IMG/VR virus record: IMGVR_UViG_3300007345_000301
Location: 1-22,815 of that record
DNA: 22,815 bases
Reading direction: 5' to 3' (one strand)
DNA from: a virus
Below are positions 11,066-20,692 of the stretch, piece by piece (within the stretch, counting starts at the first letter, position 1; every line of letters begins with the position of its first letter). The notes under the pieces are model-generated. The model searched no databases. It saw nothing but the letters and a program-made list of their open reading frames with translations, and was not told the DNA's origin. The translations under genes and the position numbers were made by a program.

Positions 11066-11791
11066 ATGGATAACTTAGAGAGACGTCTTCGTATCATATT
11101 AAGTGAAAAAACCCCTCTGAAAGCGACATATCAACAGCGAGGGGCTTTACAATTTTACCTACAAGACCAATTAAACAAGGGTAAGGTTATATCTCTGTTA
11201 AAAAGAAACCTCAGCGGTCCTCAGAACAAAGAAGGTAGGCCTTATGACCATAGGGCTACAGGATTTTTAGAGAAATCTATAATGCCTGCTACTGATGGAA
11301 ACCAAATCTGGACGAAGAGGTTCTTAAGGGTAAAGCTAACTGGAGATAGGTATTTAGGTTTAGGTATAAGCTTGGATGAATTCTCCGCTAAGATTGAAGC
11401 TGCGAGCTACGCACAAAAACTTAGTGATGGATTCTCTTCCTCTGGAGTGACTCAAGAAGAGATTGCAAATTGGATCTACGCAAAAGCAAGGAGAAACCCG
11501 GGTAGTAGATGGCAGGCAAGCTACAGAAGAAAGGATGGCTATAAAACATTTGATTACTACGGAGATCAGGTAAGCTACTCTGTAGCTAAGTATATAGCTA
11601 AACCAATAACTCAGAAGCTGCAAGTAAATGGATATGCTGGTAGCGGCTGGATGGAATTCCTTCAAGGTCCTGCGGGACTAAAGGGAGCGTTAACCCGTGC
11701 TTACGGTAGGTATCTGAAAGATTACCCAGCGTATACTTGGGCTACGATGACGTATAGAATTGAACAAATGTTAGAAAAACTCGAAAAATGA
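11066..11791 (+). CDS. Hypothetical late structural protein, 241 aa
   Basis: A basic protein starting MDNLERRLRIILSEKTPLK. It is rich in Arg, Lys, Tyr and Gly, with segments such as GRPYDHRATGFLEKSIMPATD, SRWQASYRRKDGYKTFDYYGD and GSGWMEFLQGPAGLKGALTRAYGRYLKDYPAYTW. It has no Cys or membrane segment. I recognise no family. Position just before the tape measure, with a four-base overlap with it (ATGA), suggests a head-tail joining or tail completion component, similar in context to HK97 gp10-like proteins. That is inference from order only. Confidence 0.72.
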   Translation: MDNLERRLRIILSEKTPLKATYQQRGALQFYLQDQLNKGKVISLLKRNLSGPQNKEGRPYDHRATGFLEKSIMPATDGNQIWTKRFLRVKLTGDRYLGLGISLDEFSAKIEAASYAQKLSDGFSSSGVTQEEIANWIYAKARRNPGSRWQASYRRKDGYKTFDYYGDQVSYSVAKYIAKPITQKLQVNGYAGSGWMEFLQGPAGLKGALTRAYGRYLKDYPAYTWATMTYRIEQMLEKLEK

Positions 11792-14700
11792 GTGAAGATA
11801 AAAGATTATCGGCGTTACAGAATACGCTGAATACAGTAGCTGGAGTTGTAGAGAAGCTAGCTACTCAGATGCAGGAGCTGAACAAACAGATCTCTCAGTT
11901 GGCTGGTAATTCTAAAAAATTAGGGACTGCACAACAGAAAGCTGCTAAAGAAACTGAAAAATCAGCCAAGGAGACTCAAAAGAGTGCTGACGCTACAAAA
12001 AATGCAAATAAAGAGAGTAAGGGTTTATTTTCTACACTTGGAAAGAATTTAAAGACAATTATATCTTTTTACGGTGCATACCAAGTACTGAATCTAGCTT
12101 TAACGGCATTTAGAGACATAACCGTTGGTTCAATAAAAAGAGCTATTGAATTTGAAAAGGCATTATCTGATCTAAGAGCTATCGCTGGATTAACTGCTGA
12201 AGAGGTAAACAGGTTAGAGAAAGTAGTATTCCAGGTAGCTGGATCTACCTCTTTAACTACTACAGAGGTTGTAGAGCTACAAAAATCATTAGCCAAGCTA
12301 GGATCTTCTGTTACGGATATTGAAAACTTAACAGAGCCAATCGCTATTCTTTCACAATCCCTTGGTGAGGATCCTGGAGGTGTAGCGTCATCGTTAAAAA
12401 AGGCATTGAATCAGTTTCAAGCAACATCTGAAGAAGCAGATAGATTTGGTAACATCTTCGTAGGTGCTGTAAACGAAACCGCTTTATCCCTAGATGATCT
12501 AGGTACATCATTATCTTATGTTGGTCCTTTAGCTTCTCAATTAGGAGTTTCATTTGAGGAAACATCTGCGCTTCTAGGTATTCTTGCAGACAACGGATTT
12601 AAGGCATCAAAAGCAGGTACAGGTCTTCGTAACTTCTTCACTGTAGCAGCCAAGGATGGAAGACCTTTTAATGAATTCTTAGAGGATGTAGCAGCTAGAG
12701 GTCTTAATGCAGCTGAATCATTTGAGATATTCGGTAAGGTAGGTGCTTCTCAAGCATTAGTATTGAGCGAGAATATTGATAGGTTCAAGGAACTTTCTTT
12801 GGAATTGTCGGACAATACAAGGTTGATGACTGCCAATGCTGTTCAAATGGACAACACACAAGGACAGTTAGACTTGTTATCTTCCGCCTATAATAAATTG
12901 TCAACTAGGATTGGAGAGTTCTTTATACAAAACAAGACTATAATAGGAATAACGCAATTACTTGACGTAAAAACTGCTGCTTTAGCAGAGACATATAGCA
13001 TTTTGGCTACCGCTTCTGAAAAAACGAAAAATAATATCGATGACTTAACAGAGTCTTTTAGAAGGGTAAGCGATGAGACAGACAATATGAATATATCAAG
13101 CTTAGAACAAGCTTTTAATATTGTAGAGCAGAGCGGTAAATTTTCAGAGAGAAGTATTTATCTGTTTCAAGAGTATTTAAAGATATATAGATTTTTAGGA
13201 GATACAGAGCTAGAAGCTGTAAATGCCATTGAAGACAATCAAGGTAGAGCTGTAAGAAGGATTGCGGCTACAGTAAAGCTACTCATTGAACAATCAAAGG
13301 AAAGAGCAGATCAACTTGACAAGGAAGAAATCGCATTGAGAGCTAATGACGATGCTACTAAAGACTATGCATTAAGCGTTAGCAATCTTCAATCTTTAGC
13401 GGCAGCTGATATTGATATATATGATGATAAAATATCATTATTATCAGATTTGAAGAGAGAACTCAAGGAGAATGAGGATGCTCAAGAAGAAATAAGAAAG
13501 AAGGGTCTTCAAGCGAGTGCCCAAGAAATCGTATCTTATCAAGTTACAGAGAAAAGAATAGCGATACTAAGAGAATTAATAAACACTCTTAATGGCGTAG
13601 AGAATAGTGAGGAATCACTTAAAAATAAAAGAGAACAAGCCAATAAAGAAGAACAAAAGAGATTAAGAGCTGAATTCAACGATTATCTTGAAAGGATTAA
13701 AGAAACCGAAGACGCAATAGAAAATTTAAGAGTTGAGATAAGCGAAAGCGCATTCCCCTCTCAAATAGACTTGTTAAACGGATTTTTTGGTGGAGCTGAA
13801 GACATCATCGAGGACGCGAAGAAGAGGTTTGGTCCAGACTCAAAGTTTGTAAAGGACTTAATAAAAGCTCTTAAAGATACTGCTGATGAAATAGCTGTGC
13901 AGTTGCCTAAACAAGCAGGCGATATAATCGATCTTCCTTCTAAAGTAATTGGAAGTGTTATTGAAGGCGATGTTCCAGAAATGGAGTTGAAGAAGCCAGC
14001 GGAAATAATTGTAAAAACATTTTACGATAAGGTAAAAGAGGCATTTGAAGGATTAGATTGGGGCGAGGTTATTATAGAGGCTGTTGACACAGCTACTGAA
14101 GCTGTAGGCCAATTTAACGACACTGCTCTTGAAAACACAAAGAGTAGGGCTGAACAAGAGCTTGATATTATTAGAAGCAGATATGATATCGAAGAACAGA
14201 TATTAAAATCACAATTAGATAATCAATTAATTACAGAGTCTCAGTTTAGAAAGAAACAAACAGATCTAAGAAAGTCTCAAATTGCTGAAGAGAATAGTAT
14301 AGATAAGCAAATCTTTGACGCTGAAAGAAAGAGAGATAGACAGAATGCTTCAACAGATTATTTAGAGGCAATAGCATCTATTATACCAACATTGATTGCT
14401 TATGACAAAACTGCTGATCCTGTAAGCATTTTAACCAAGGCAGCTATCACTGGAGCCTTAGCAACCGCAGCATATGGCGCGGAAATTTCTGCAATTAATC
14501 AAAGAAAATTCTTCCCTAAAAAGTTTGCTGAAGGGGGTGTGGTTAACGGACCTTCACATTCTGATGGTGGCGTTCCGTTTACCGTTCAAGGAAGAGGTGG
14601 ATACGAAATGGAAGGTGGAGAGTACATTGTTAATAAGCGAGCCACTTCTATGCACCGAGACTTGCTTGAGCGCATAAACAAAAGCGGTAAGATGAATCCA

Positions 14701-14904
14701 ACTGTAGGTAGAATGAAATTTGCCGAAGGAGGTTTAGTATCTTCGCCTATGAATGAAAGTGTAGATTACCTAAAGGCTATCGCAGAGGCTACGACCTCAA
14801 CAGCTATAGGTGTAAGCAAGCCAGTTCGTGCTTATGTTGCAGACAAGGACTTGCGTGGTAACGCTACAGAACGTAGAATTAGAGATAGAAACGACAGAAT
14901 ATAA
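11788..14904 (+). CDS. Tail tape measure protein, 1038 aa
   Basis: Residues about 10-80 are a Lys/Gln/Ala-rich coiled coil. Residues about 118-335 match the phage tail tape measure core (TIGR01760-like): FEKALSDLRAIAGLTAEEV, VFQVAGSTSLTTTEVVEL, VGPLASQLGVSFEETSALLGIL and FGKVGASQALVLSENIDRF. A long helical middle follows, with coiled coils such as NKREQANKEEQKRLRAEF. Hydrophobic segments appear at about 90-110 and 855-900. Near the C-terminus is FAEGGVVNGPSHSDGGVPF with GGEYIVNKRATS, a common tape measure ending. The protein sets tail length and is threaded inside the tail tube. At roughly 1.5 angstroms per residue, 1038 residues predict a tail near 150 nm, consistent with a siphovirus. Confidence 0.93.
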   Translation: MSEDKRLSALQNTLNTVAGVVEKLATQMQELNKQISQLAGNSKKLGTAQQKAAKETEKSAKETQKSADATKNANKESKGLFSTLGKNLKTIISFYGAYQVLNLALTAFRDITVGSIKRAIEFEKALSDLRAIAGLTAEEVNRLEKVVFQVAGSTSLTTTEVVELQKSLAKLGSSVTDIENLTEPIAILSQSLGEDPGGVASSLKKALNQFQATSEEADRFGNIFVGAVNETALSLDDLGTSLSYVGPLASQLGVSFEETSALLGILADNGFKASKAGTGLRNFFTVAAKDGRPFNEFLEDVAARGLNAAESFEIFGKVGASQALVLSENIDRFKELSLELSDNTRLMTANAVQMDNTQGQLDLLSSAYNKLSTRIGEFFIQNKTIIGITQLLDVKTAALAETYSILATASEKTKNNIDDLTESFRRVSDETDNMNISSLEQAFNIVEQSGKFSERSIYLFQEYLKIYRFLGDTELEAVNAIEDNQGRAVRRIAATVKLLIEQSKERADQLDKEEIALRANDDATKDYALSVSNLQSLAAADIDIYDDKISLLSDLKRELKENEDAQEEIRKKGLQASAQEIVSYQVTEKRIAILRELINTLNGVENSEESLKNKREQANKEEQKRLRAEFNDYLERIKETEDAIENLRVEISESAFPSQIDLLNGFFGGAEDIIEDAKKRFGPDSKFVKDLIKALKDTADEIAVQLPKQAGDIIDLPSKVIGSVIEGDVPEMELKKPAEIIVKTFYDKVKEAFEGLDWGEVIIEAVDTATEAVGQFNDTALENTKSRAEQELDIIRSRYDIEEQILKSQLDNQLITESQFRKKQTDLRKSQIAEENSIDKQIFDAERKRDRQNASTDYLEAIASIIPTLIAYDKTADPVSILTKAAITGALATAAYGAEISAINQRKFFPKKFAEGGVVNGPSHSDGGVPFTVQGRGGYEMEGGEYIVNKRATSMHRDLLERINKSGKMNPTVGRMKFAEGGLVSSPMNESVDYLKAIAEATTSTAIGVSKPVRAYVADKDLRGNATERRIRDRNDRI

Positions 14905-15464
14905 TGAGTGATTATAATTTTTTATTTGGACCTGCTATAAATCAATCATTTTCCGCAACGGTATCTAATAATACTATAACACTGTCTTCAGGGACTTTTG
15001 ACGTGGGTGATGTTATATACTTGCCACACAGCAATGTGTACGGTGTTTATGCATATTGTATAGACAGCGTTGTAAGAAGGTTTAAGTTTGATAGTGAGAT
15101 ATACACAAATGTACCTTCCTCTATAAACACCTCTAATGGAAAGTATTGGGAGGTAGGAGATGTTATTTATGACGATGTAAGTTCTTATAGAATAGGTTCT
15201 AAAGTAGAAAAAGGGCTGTACTCTAATTCTTACATCACGTATAAAACATCTATAGACTATACACTTTTGATAAACAGCAAAAGAAGAGAGTTTTTTACAG
15301 ACACTGCAAACAAATCAGTAAAAGCCTTAGTTCTTGAAAATAACATTGTGTTTTCAGACTCTTGCTCTGAGATTGCTTACGGAGTAGGCTTTGCAGATGA
15401 GGATTTTGATATATTCAAAAACAAGTTTAAGTCTTCATTAGAATTTAATATCGCTACACGATAG
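14904..15464 (+). CDS. Probable tail protein, 186 aa
   Basis: The ATG overlaps the tape measure stop by one base. The protein is beta-rich, starting MSDYNFLFGPAINQSFSAT, with repeated strand patterns (NTITLSSGTFDVGDVIYLP, GKYWEVGDVIYDDVSSYRI) and few charged helices. The two GDVIY segments suggest an internal duplication of a small beta domain. The C-terminus SLEFNIATR resembles distal tail or tube-associated proteins. Position directly after the tape measure and before a 909-residue tail protein makes a distal tail (Dit-like) role plausible but unproven. Confidence 0.72.
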   Translation: MSDYNFLFGPAINQSFSATVSNNTITLSSGTFDVGDVIYLPHSNVYGVYAYCIDSVVRRFKFDSEIYTNVPSSINTSNGKYWEVGDVIYDDVSSYRIGSKVEKGLYSNSYITYKTSIDYTLLINSKRREFFTDTANKSVKALVLENNIVFSDSCSEIAYGVGFADEDFDIFKNKFKSSLEFNIATR

Positions 15465-15465
15465 T

Positions 15466-18195
15466 ATGGATTTTACTTTACAGATTAGCAGGGACAATAC
15501 AGTCAACAGTTATTACAATGTAGACTTATTCCCCAACCAACAGTTGGATTATGACTTAGATTTCTATGATAGCTTAGAGATTGACAAGGTGAAACTTCCG
15601 TTCTTCACAAAGATTAGAATACCCTTAACGGATAAAAATAAGACTTCTAATCTATTTGACTTTGACCCCTTCACTTCTCCAAGTGCTGATTTTCCAAAAG
15701 ATGATTTCTACTTTAAGATTACAGTTTACGGCTCCTCTTTAAACACGGAGATAGCGGGTATATTAAATGTGGTTTCTTTTGAGTACAACTCTTCTGAGTC
15801 TTATATAGAAGTAGACCTAAAAGACTTTTTGTCAAAGTACCTTGCGGGGATGAAAGACATTAAATTAGGAACACTATACGGTGAAACCAATTCATACTAC
15901 AGGAACAGACATACATTTGCTCAGTTCTTGCAAGACACATCCAGCGGTGGTGAAGCGGGAGTTATAGGACAAAATCCAGACTATACAAGACCTATATCGT
16001 TTCCCTATGTAGATTTTTGTAATGACGTTGATGGTAAATTTGGTTATGCGGCACGTCAGTTTTTAGAGTATGGACCTGGATTAAATAGGACAGGTATTAT
16101 GCCTGTGTTTTCTGTTCCAAAGTTTTTAGAATATATAGGCAGATATCTAAATACAGCTTCTTTTCCTGTTAGTGTAGATTCAAAACTTTTTGGTTTAGGT
16201 TCGTTTTCTACAAACCCTGCTTACCCCGACTTCCAAGCTGATAAGCTTCATATGGTTGTTCCATCGCAATTACTTGCAAAGCAGGATGTGAACAGAAGAA
16301 GATTTTCTTTACGTCAATCACCCGCTTGGGCAGGTACTAATACTAATTTAGATAGCTGTATTGAGATAGATGGTACTGCAATGGAGATACATACTGATTG
16401 GTGGGGGAGTATGGAAACCGCTGGTAACTATGGTACTATAAATGATGCAGACCCTATATACACTGTTCAACAGTGGGGTGCTGAAAAACAGATGGGCTTT
16501 TACCCATATGATTACACGAACGGAATAGACGAGGACGGAATAAGAGGATTCTTTTGTCCTAAAGTTTCTTTCAATGCAGACATTACCATACCATCATCAA
16601 GTGTTACCATAAGAAACTTGCAGTACGAGATACCTGTTATTCAGCGAGATAAGATGGTAAAAAACATATTACTTTCGGACCCCGACACAACTATGACTTT
16701 CAAGTTGTATGTCGGTATATATGCTGATGGCACAATGAAAAAAAAGATACCATTACAAGATTCAAATGGTGACGACATTGTACTTGACACTACAAATGCT
16801 ACTGTAAGTCAAGGCTATTCTGAAAAAGGTAATTATCAGCAGCAGTACCCGCAATATAGAAAATGTAATGCTGCAACAATAGATGTTGCAATTATAGACA
16901 ATGGAGCGACTTGGAGTGACAAGATAGACTTTCCACCTGTAGATGTAAACTTCCCTTCGGGTCAAGAAATGTTTATTGACAGTGGTAGTCAATACAGTAT
17001 CAATTACTTTCTTGAGCCTTTAGATGGCAATCTTAAAATAGAATATGTTGGTGCTTATTCTTTTACAGGAGTTTGGTGGAGAGAGTTTGGGATAACTCCT
17101 CCCGAAACCTTTGGTGTAGGAGATGTTAAGAAGGCAATCACAAGAATAGGTACTCCAGATGGAGTCGGTGATTACGGCTTACTAAATGTGAATTTCATCT
17201 CTAACGCAGATACATTTATATATAAGACTGATGATGAGTATTCTATAGAGGATTCAGTTAATCAAACGTGTCCGCTAACCGTATCTGACATCTTACCTGC
17301 CGTACTCAAAAGGTTTGACTGTGGATTGTTTTACAAGTTTTCTAATGGCGTCAATATATTAAGGGTGGACCCATTGTCTATCGTTAGAGATGGCAATGAA
17401 AACATCAATGCTCTTGTTGATGATTTGAAATCAGTTAAGATAACCAACGGAGGAGATAAGGCTAAGACGCTAAATATAAGCAACAAGAACTACAATTTGT
17501 ATTTTGATGACTTAGATAATGATAATATAACAATTGGCTCAACTACTCAAGATGTTAATACAGATGGTATTGTAGAATTAAAAATAGACTTAGACTCTTC
17601 TATATACTATAAATCGGTATGTGGTGAGGAATCGGGAGAATATAATGAGTTGACGAACTATCAAACTTTTAGCGCAGCTCAATTAGGTTTTACTGAGAAT
17701 GTATTTACTCCAAACAAGGACATTGGTCTAAGGTTTGCCTATCTTGACAAGCCTTTGTATAAAACAAATATGCTTGTCCCTTACTCCACTCTTGAAGGTT
17801 TTTATCAAGATAGTGATATGAAAACAGAGAGCCAGATAATATTCTCAAATGAATCCTTGCCTGTAAGCACTAATATAAGCGGCCAACATATCTTCAACGG
17901 AAGATTGTTCCCTTACAATACGGCTGGATGGAACCTTATGTTTGAGGATTTAAATGGAGATACAACACAGAGTTATATTCGCCTGTTCCAAACATCAGAA
18001 AAAATATTACAAAGTCAAAACCCTAAAATAGAGTTTGATATGGTTGTTCCTACAGTTCAATTAGCGTCATTAGACTTTTTCTTACAAACACTTGAGGCTA
18101 CAAGATTTACTCAAAGCAATATACTTGTAAAGAGTGCTAAGGGTGAAGTATTTGATGATTACGCATACCTCACTATAGAAGGGATACTACAATAA
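15466..18195 (+). CDS. Large tail protein (tip or hub candidate), 909 aa
   Basis: The protein starts MDFTLQISRDNTVNSYYNVDLF and is beta-rich throughout. The first 140 residues (LDYDLDFYDSLEIDKVKLPFF, FYFKITVYGSSLNTEIAGIL) look like an N-terminal baseplate-type domain. The middle has many aromatic and Asp/Asn residues (DPDTTMTFKLYVGIYADGT). The C-terminal 100 residues (QSQNPKIEFDMVVPTVQLA, YLTIEGILQ) may pack against the tail tube. No portal, peptidase or lysozyme motif is seen. It comes two genes after the tape measure, where siphoviruses usually encode distal tail, hub or receptor-binding proteins. The start is two bases after the previous stop. Assignment is by position, size and composition. 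Confidence 0.75.
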   Translation: MDFTLQISRDNTVNSYYNVDLFPNQQLDYDLDFYDSLEIDKVKLPFFTKIRIPLTDKNKTSNLFDFDPFTSPSADFPKDDFYFKITVYGSSLNTEIAGILNVVSFEYNSSESYIEVDLKDFLSKYLAGMKDIKLGTLYGETNSYYRNRHTFAQFLQDTSSGGEAGVIGQNPDYTRPISFPYVDFCNDVDGKFGYAARQFLEYGPGLNRTGIMPVFSVPKFLEYIGRYLNTASFPVSVDSKLFGLGSFSTNPAYPDFQADKLHMVVPSQLLAKQDVNRRRFSLRQSPAWAGTNTNLDSCIEIDGTAMEIHTDWWGSMETAGNYGTINDADPIYTVQQWGAEKQMGFYPYDYTNGIDEDGIRGFFCPKVSFNADITIPSSSVTIRNLQYEIPVIQRDKMVKNILLSDPDTTMTFKLYVGIYADGTMKKKIPLQDSNGDDIVLDTTNATVSQGYSEKGNYQQQYPQYRKCNAATIDVAIIDNGATWSDKIDFPPVDVNFPSGQEMFIDSGSQYSINYFLEPLDGNLKIEYVGAYSFTGVWWREFGITPPETFGVGDVKKAITRIGTPDGVGDYGLLNVNFISNADTFIYKTDDEYSIEDSVNQTCPLTVSDILPAVLKRFDCGLFYKFSNGVNILRVDPLSIVRDGNENINALVDDLKSVKITNGGDKAKTLNISNKNYNLYFDDLDNDNITIGSTTQDVNTDGIVELKIDLDSSIYYKSVCGEESGEYNELTNYQTFSAAQLGFTENVFTPNKDIGLRFAYLDKPLYKTNMLVPYSTLEGFYQDSDMKTESQIIFSNESLPVSTNISGQHIFNGRLFPYNTAGWNLMFEDLNGDTTQSYIRLFQTSEKILQSQNPKIEFDMVVPTVQLASLDFFLQTLEATRFTQSNILVKSAKGEVFDDYAYLTIEGILQ

Positions 18196-18206
18196 TTGTA
18201 AATTAA
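18196..18206 (+). promoter_or_regulatory. TTGTAAATTAA junction element, copy 2
   Basis: Begins at the base after the preceding stop codon and ends four bases before ATG 18211. Same 11-base word as at 10601, 19707 and 21233. Confidence 0.5.
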
Positions 18207-18210
18207 TTTG

Positions 18211-18621
18211 ATGGCTACATACAACGACTACCCACAATCTGCTACTAACAACGCCAAGAAAGTTCTTGAGTGGAAGAAGAAGTATGGTGATGAAGTTAAG
18301 GGAATGACTTCTGTGGGCTGGACTCGTGCAAATCAATTAGCATCAAGAAGAAAACTTTCCTATGATACTATTGCGAGAATGGCTGCTTTTAATCGCCATA
18401 GAAAGAATGCTGCGATTGACCCGAAGTATAAGGACACGCCTTGGAAAGATAGAGGCTATGTTGCTTGGCTTGGTTGGGGAGGAACAAGCGGTGTTAACTG
18501 GGCAATTAGAAAAGCTGAAAGCATACGAAACGGAACAGTTAAGGCAAGTGTTGATGTGGCTGACGTCCCGTGGGGTGACCGTAAAGTCAAGGATGTTCCC
18601 GCTAACAAGAAAAAGGATTGA
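18211..18621 (+). CDS. Conserved phage protein of unknown function, 136 aa
   Basis: I choose ATG 18211; a TTG three bases earlier is less likely. The sequence has strong conserved blocks: YPQSATNNAKKVLEWKKKYG (about 6-25), GMTSVGWTRANQLASRRKLSYDTIARMAAFNRH (32-64), KYKDTPWKDRGYVAWLGWGG (72-91) and WAIRKAESI. I recognise this domain from many phages, as a stand-alone protein or attached to prohead proteases, next to capsid genes; its activity is not known to me. Being encoded directly upstream of the protease and capsid genes suggests a role in capsid assembly or maturation. The C-terminal 25 residues are Lys-rich and Asp-containing. Confidence 0.75.
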   Translation: MATYNDYPQSATNNAKKVLEWKKKYGDEVKGMTSVGWTRANQLASRRKLSYDTIARMAAFNRHRKNAAIDPKYKDTPWKDRGYVAWLGWGGTSGVNWAIRKAESIRNGTVKASVDVADVPWGDRKVKDVPANKKKD

Positions 18622-18653
18622 TTGGATTAAATCCTTCCCTAAAAAACTAAAGA

Positions 18654-19703
18654 ATGGATAAGCTACCATTATTTGATATATCATTAGAAGACATCGCTCA
18701 AGGGATGTACAAGATTTCTCTTGTAGATAAGCCCGCTATTGAGGAAGACTTCATCCACTTCAACGAAGTTGAGAAGGTGCAGATGTTTGCTGATGAAAAG
18801 AAGAAAGAGGTTGTAGGACCTATTATGATTCCTAACAAGGAAATCCTACGCTTCTCACCCGATATGGGATACTACTATGTACGATTTACTGAAGAGACTA
18901 TTCAGCAGATTATGTACAAGTATTCTAAAGAGGGACTATTTAACGCATTTGGTATTAACCACTCGTACGATACTGATGAGGTGGTTATGCTTGAAGTTTG
19001 GACCAAAGAGAGTGATAACGATAAGTCTGTAGACTATGGTTATAAACTACCAAACGGAACCGTATTCGTAAAGGCAAAGATTGAGTCTGACGAATTATTT
19101 ACTGCAATTGAGAATGGAGAGATTAATGGTTTCTCTATTGAGATTAAAGCGGATATTAAACCAACAATTAATAACGAAGAACAAATGAATGAATTTGCTT
19201 TCGCCAAAGAACTTGGTAAGTTAGAGGCTCAATTTGAGGCTATGGCTAATAAGTACGAGGCAAGAATTGAAGCTTTGGAGAACGAGAATAACGTACTCCT
19301 TGAAGCTGTGACATCTGTTGAAGAAAAGTTTGCAAGCGTAGACAGCTTAAAGTCTGCTATTGAGATGATTCAACAGCACATTGAATCTATGGGTGCTTCT
19401 CAAGAAGAGAATGCTGCTGTAGAAGAAGATGAAGAACAAATGGCTGGACACTCTGACGAAGAGAAAGAGGAAGAAGAAATGAAGGAAGACAAGTACGAAG
19501 GTACTGAAGAGCCTGCATCTCAAGAAGTACAGACAGAACTATCTGCTGAAGAGGAAGCTACAGAAGCTGAAGTTGAGGAGCAATTTGCTGCTGAACAAAA
19601 GGCTGAAGAAGTTGCTGAAACAGTAGAAGACAAGACAGTAGTTTTTAATGGTATCACACCCGAAAAGGTGAATATGATTAATAACTTCTTTAACCGCAAG
19701 TAA
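18654..19703 (+). CDS. Prohead protease fused to acidic scaffold-like tail, 349 aa
   Basis: Residues about 1-170 match the serine protease domain of the XkdF-like/Peptidase_S78_2 type: MYKISLVDKPAIEEDF at 18-33, GINHSYD with His103 as probable catalytic base, then PNGTVFVKAKIESDELF and ENGEINGFSIEI with Ser161 as probable nucleophile. Residues about 180-250 are a coiled coil (FAKELGKLEAQFEAMANKYE), and 250-335 are very acidic (EEDEEQMAGHSDEEKEEEEMK). The tail resembles an internal scaffold. The enzyme would cleave itself, the scaffold region and perhaps the capsid protein N-terminus during head maturation. No separate scaffold gene is present before the capsid gene, which supports the fusion reading. 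Confidence 0.85.
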   Translation: MDKLPLFDISLEDIAQGMYKISLVDKPAIEEDFIHFNEVEKVQMFADEKKKEVVGPIMIPNKEILRFSPDMGYYYVRFTEETIQQIMYKYSKEGLFNAFGINHSYDTDEVVMLEVWTKESDNDKSVDYGYKLPNGTVFVKAKIESDELFTAIENGEINGFSIEIKADIKPTINNEEQMNEFAFAKELGKLEAQFEAMANKYEARIEALENENNVLLEAVTSVEEKFASVDSLKSAIEMIQQHIESMGASQEENAAVEEDEEQMAGHSDEEKEEEEMKEDKYEGTEEPASQEVQTELSAEEEATEAEVEEQFAAEQKAEEVAETVEDKTVVFNGITPEKVNMINNFFNRK

Positions 19704-19706
19704 TTA

Positions 19707-19717
19707 TTGTAAATTAA
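19707..19717 (+). promoter_or_regulatory. TTGTAAATTAA junction element, copy 3
   Basis: Lies four bases after the protease stop and 30 bases before the capsid ATG. Third exact copy of the element. Confidence 0.5.
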
Positions 19718-19746
19718 TTAAACGAATCTTTTTAAACTAAAATAAA

Positions 19747-20640
19747 ATGAGTATAGTAATCTCAAACTTGCCATACGGTGACAGACGTCCAGACCTCTTC
19801 ATTGATACTATGGTAAAAAGCGCAGCGGTATTAAACCGTTTTCGCCTTGTTGACGGTGTTAAAGCTAAAGTAAACGTACCTATCTTTGACGCTACATTAT
19901 CTTTCGGTTCAGATCTTTGTGTATTTGATGGAGCATCTGCTGCTACAATCGGAGAAAAAGAAATGACCGTAACCACTTACAAGTGGTCTTTCCTAAACTG
20001 TAAGAACGCTCTTGAAACTTCTTACCGTGGTCTTCTTTTGAAGAAAGGTCAGAACAATCCAGAAACTATGGATGCTGACTTTAAAGACTGGGTATTTGAC
20101 TACTTCGCAAAATTGTCTGCTGAAAAAGCTTTGACTGTTGCAGGTACTGCATTGACTACTGAAATGGCTGCTGATGCTGCTGTATTGGACTACGATACTG
20201 ACGCTGTATTGACTTCTGCTAACATCCTTGACAAATTAGAGGGTGCTTACGAAACAATGAGTGACGTTATGTTGGCTGCTGTTTACGGCGATGCTGACCG
20301 TGATTTCAAACCTGCTATCTTCTTGGGAACTGCTGCTATGCAACACTACCAAATTGCTATCGCTGGTCTTTACACTACTACTCCACAAGGTGTTGTAGAA
20401 GGTGGTGTACCGAACTACTACGGTATGGAAGTTATCCACTTCCCGTCAATGCCTGCTAACGAATTTATGATTGCTGCTCCACAGAACATCGTAATGTTGA
20501 CTGATGAGTACAATGACGTTCGCGCTATTGATATGAAGTACGAAGCTGAACTATCTTCTGACAAAATTTGGGGACAGTTCAAGTTAGGTTTCTCTTACCT
20601 TAAAGGTGAAGAGATTGTCTACGCGAAAAACTTCGCATAA
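19747..20640 (+). CDS. Major capsid protein (HK97-fold candidate), 297 aa
   Basis: The gene directly follows the protease-scaffold gene and is followed by a strong terminator, the usual setting for the most abundant structural protein. The 297-residue length fits. An N-terminal part LFIDTMVKSAAVLNRFRLVDGVK leads into strands and a spine-helix-like region. The C-terminal blocks TPQGVVEGGVPNYYGMEVIHF (about 218-238), MIAAPQNIVMLTDEYNDVRAIDMKY and FKLGFSYLKGEEIV are typical of axial-domain strands of phage capsid proteins. Codons are optimised (GCT, GGT, AAC, GAC), consistent with heavy expression. The leader is AAACTAAAATAAA before ATG. I assign the HK97 fold by context and pattern. Confidence 0.85.
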   Translation: MSIVISNLPYGDRRPDLFIDTMVKSAAVLNRFRLVDGVKAKVNVPIFDATLSFGSDLCVFDGASAATIGEKEMTVTTYKWSFLNCKNALETSYRGLLLKKGQNNPETMDADFKDWVFDYFAKLSAEKALTVAGTALTTEMAADAAVLDYDTDAVLTSANILDKLEGAYETMSDVMLAAVYGDADRDFKPAIFLGTAAMQHYQIAIAGLYTTTPQGVVEGGVPNYYGMEVIHFPSMPANEFMIAAPQNIVMLTDEYNDVRAIDMKYEAELSSDKIWGQFKLGFSYLKGEEIVYAKNFA

Positions 20641-20655
20641 TAATTAATTAATAAC

Positions 20656-20678
20656 GGAAGGGCTTCGGCCCTTCCTTT
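20656..20678 (+). terminator. Intrinsic terminator after the capsid gene
   Basis: GGAAGGGC (20656-20663) pairs perfectly with GCCCTTCC (20668-20675) across a stable TTCG loop, followed by TTTAA. It lies 15 bases after the capsid stop codon and may partly terminate or stabilise the capsid transcript. Confidence 0.85.
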
Positions 20679-20692
20679 AACACCTATAACAA

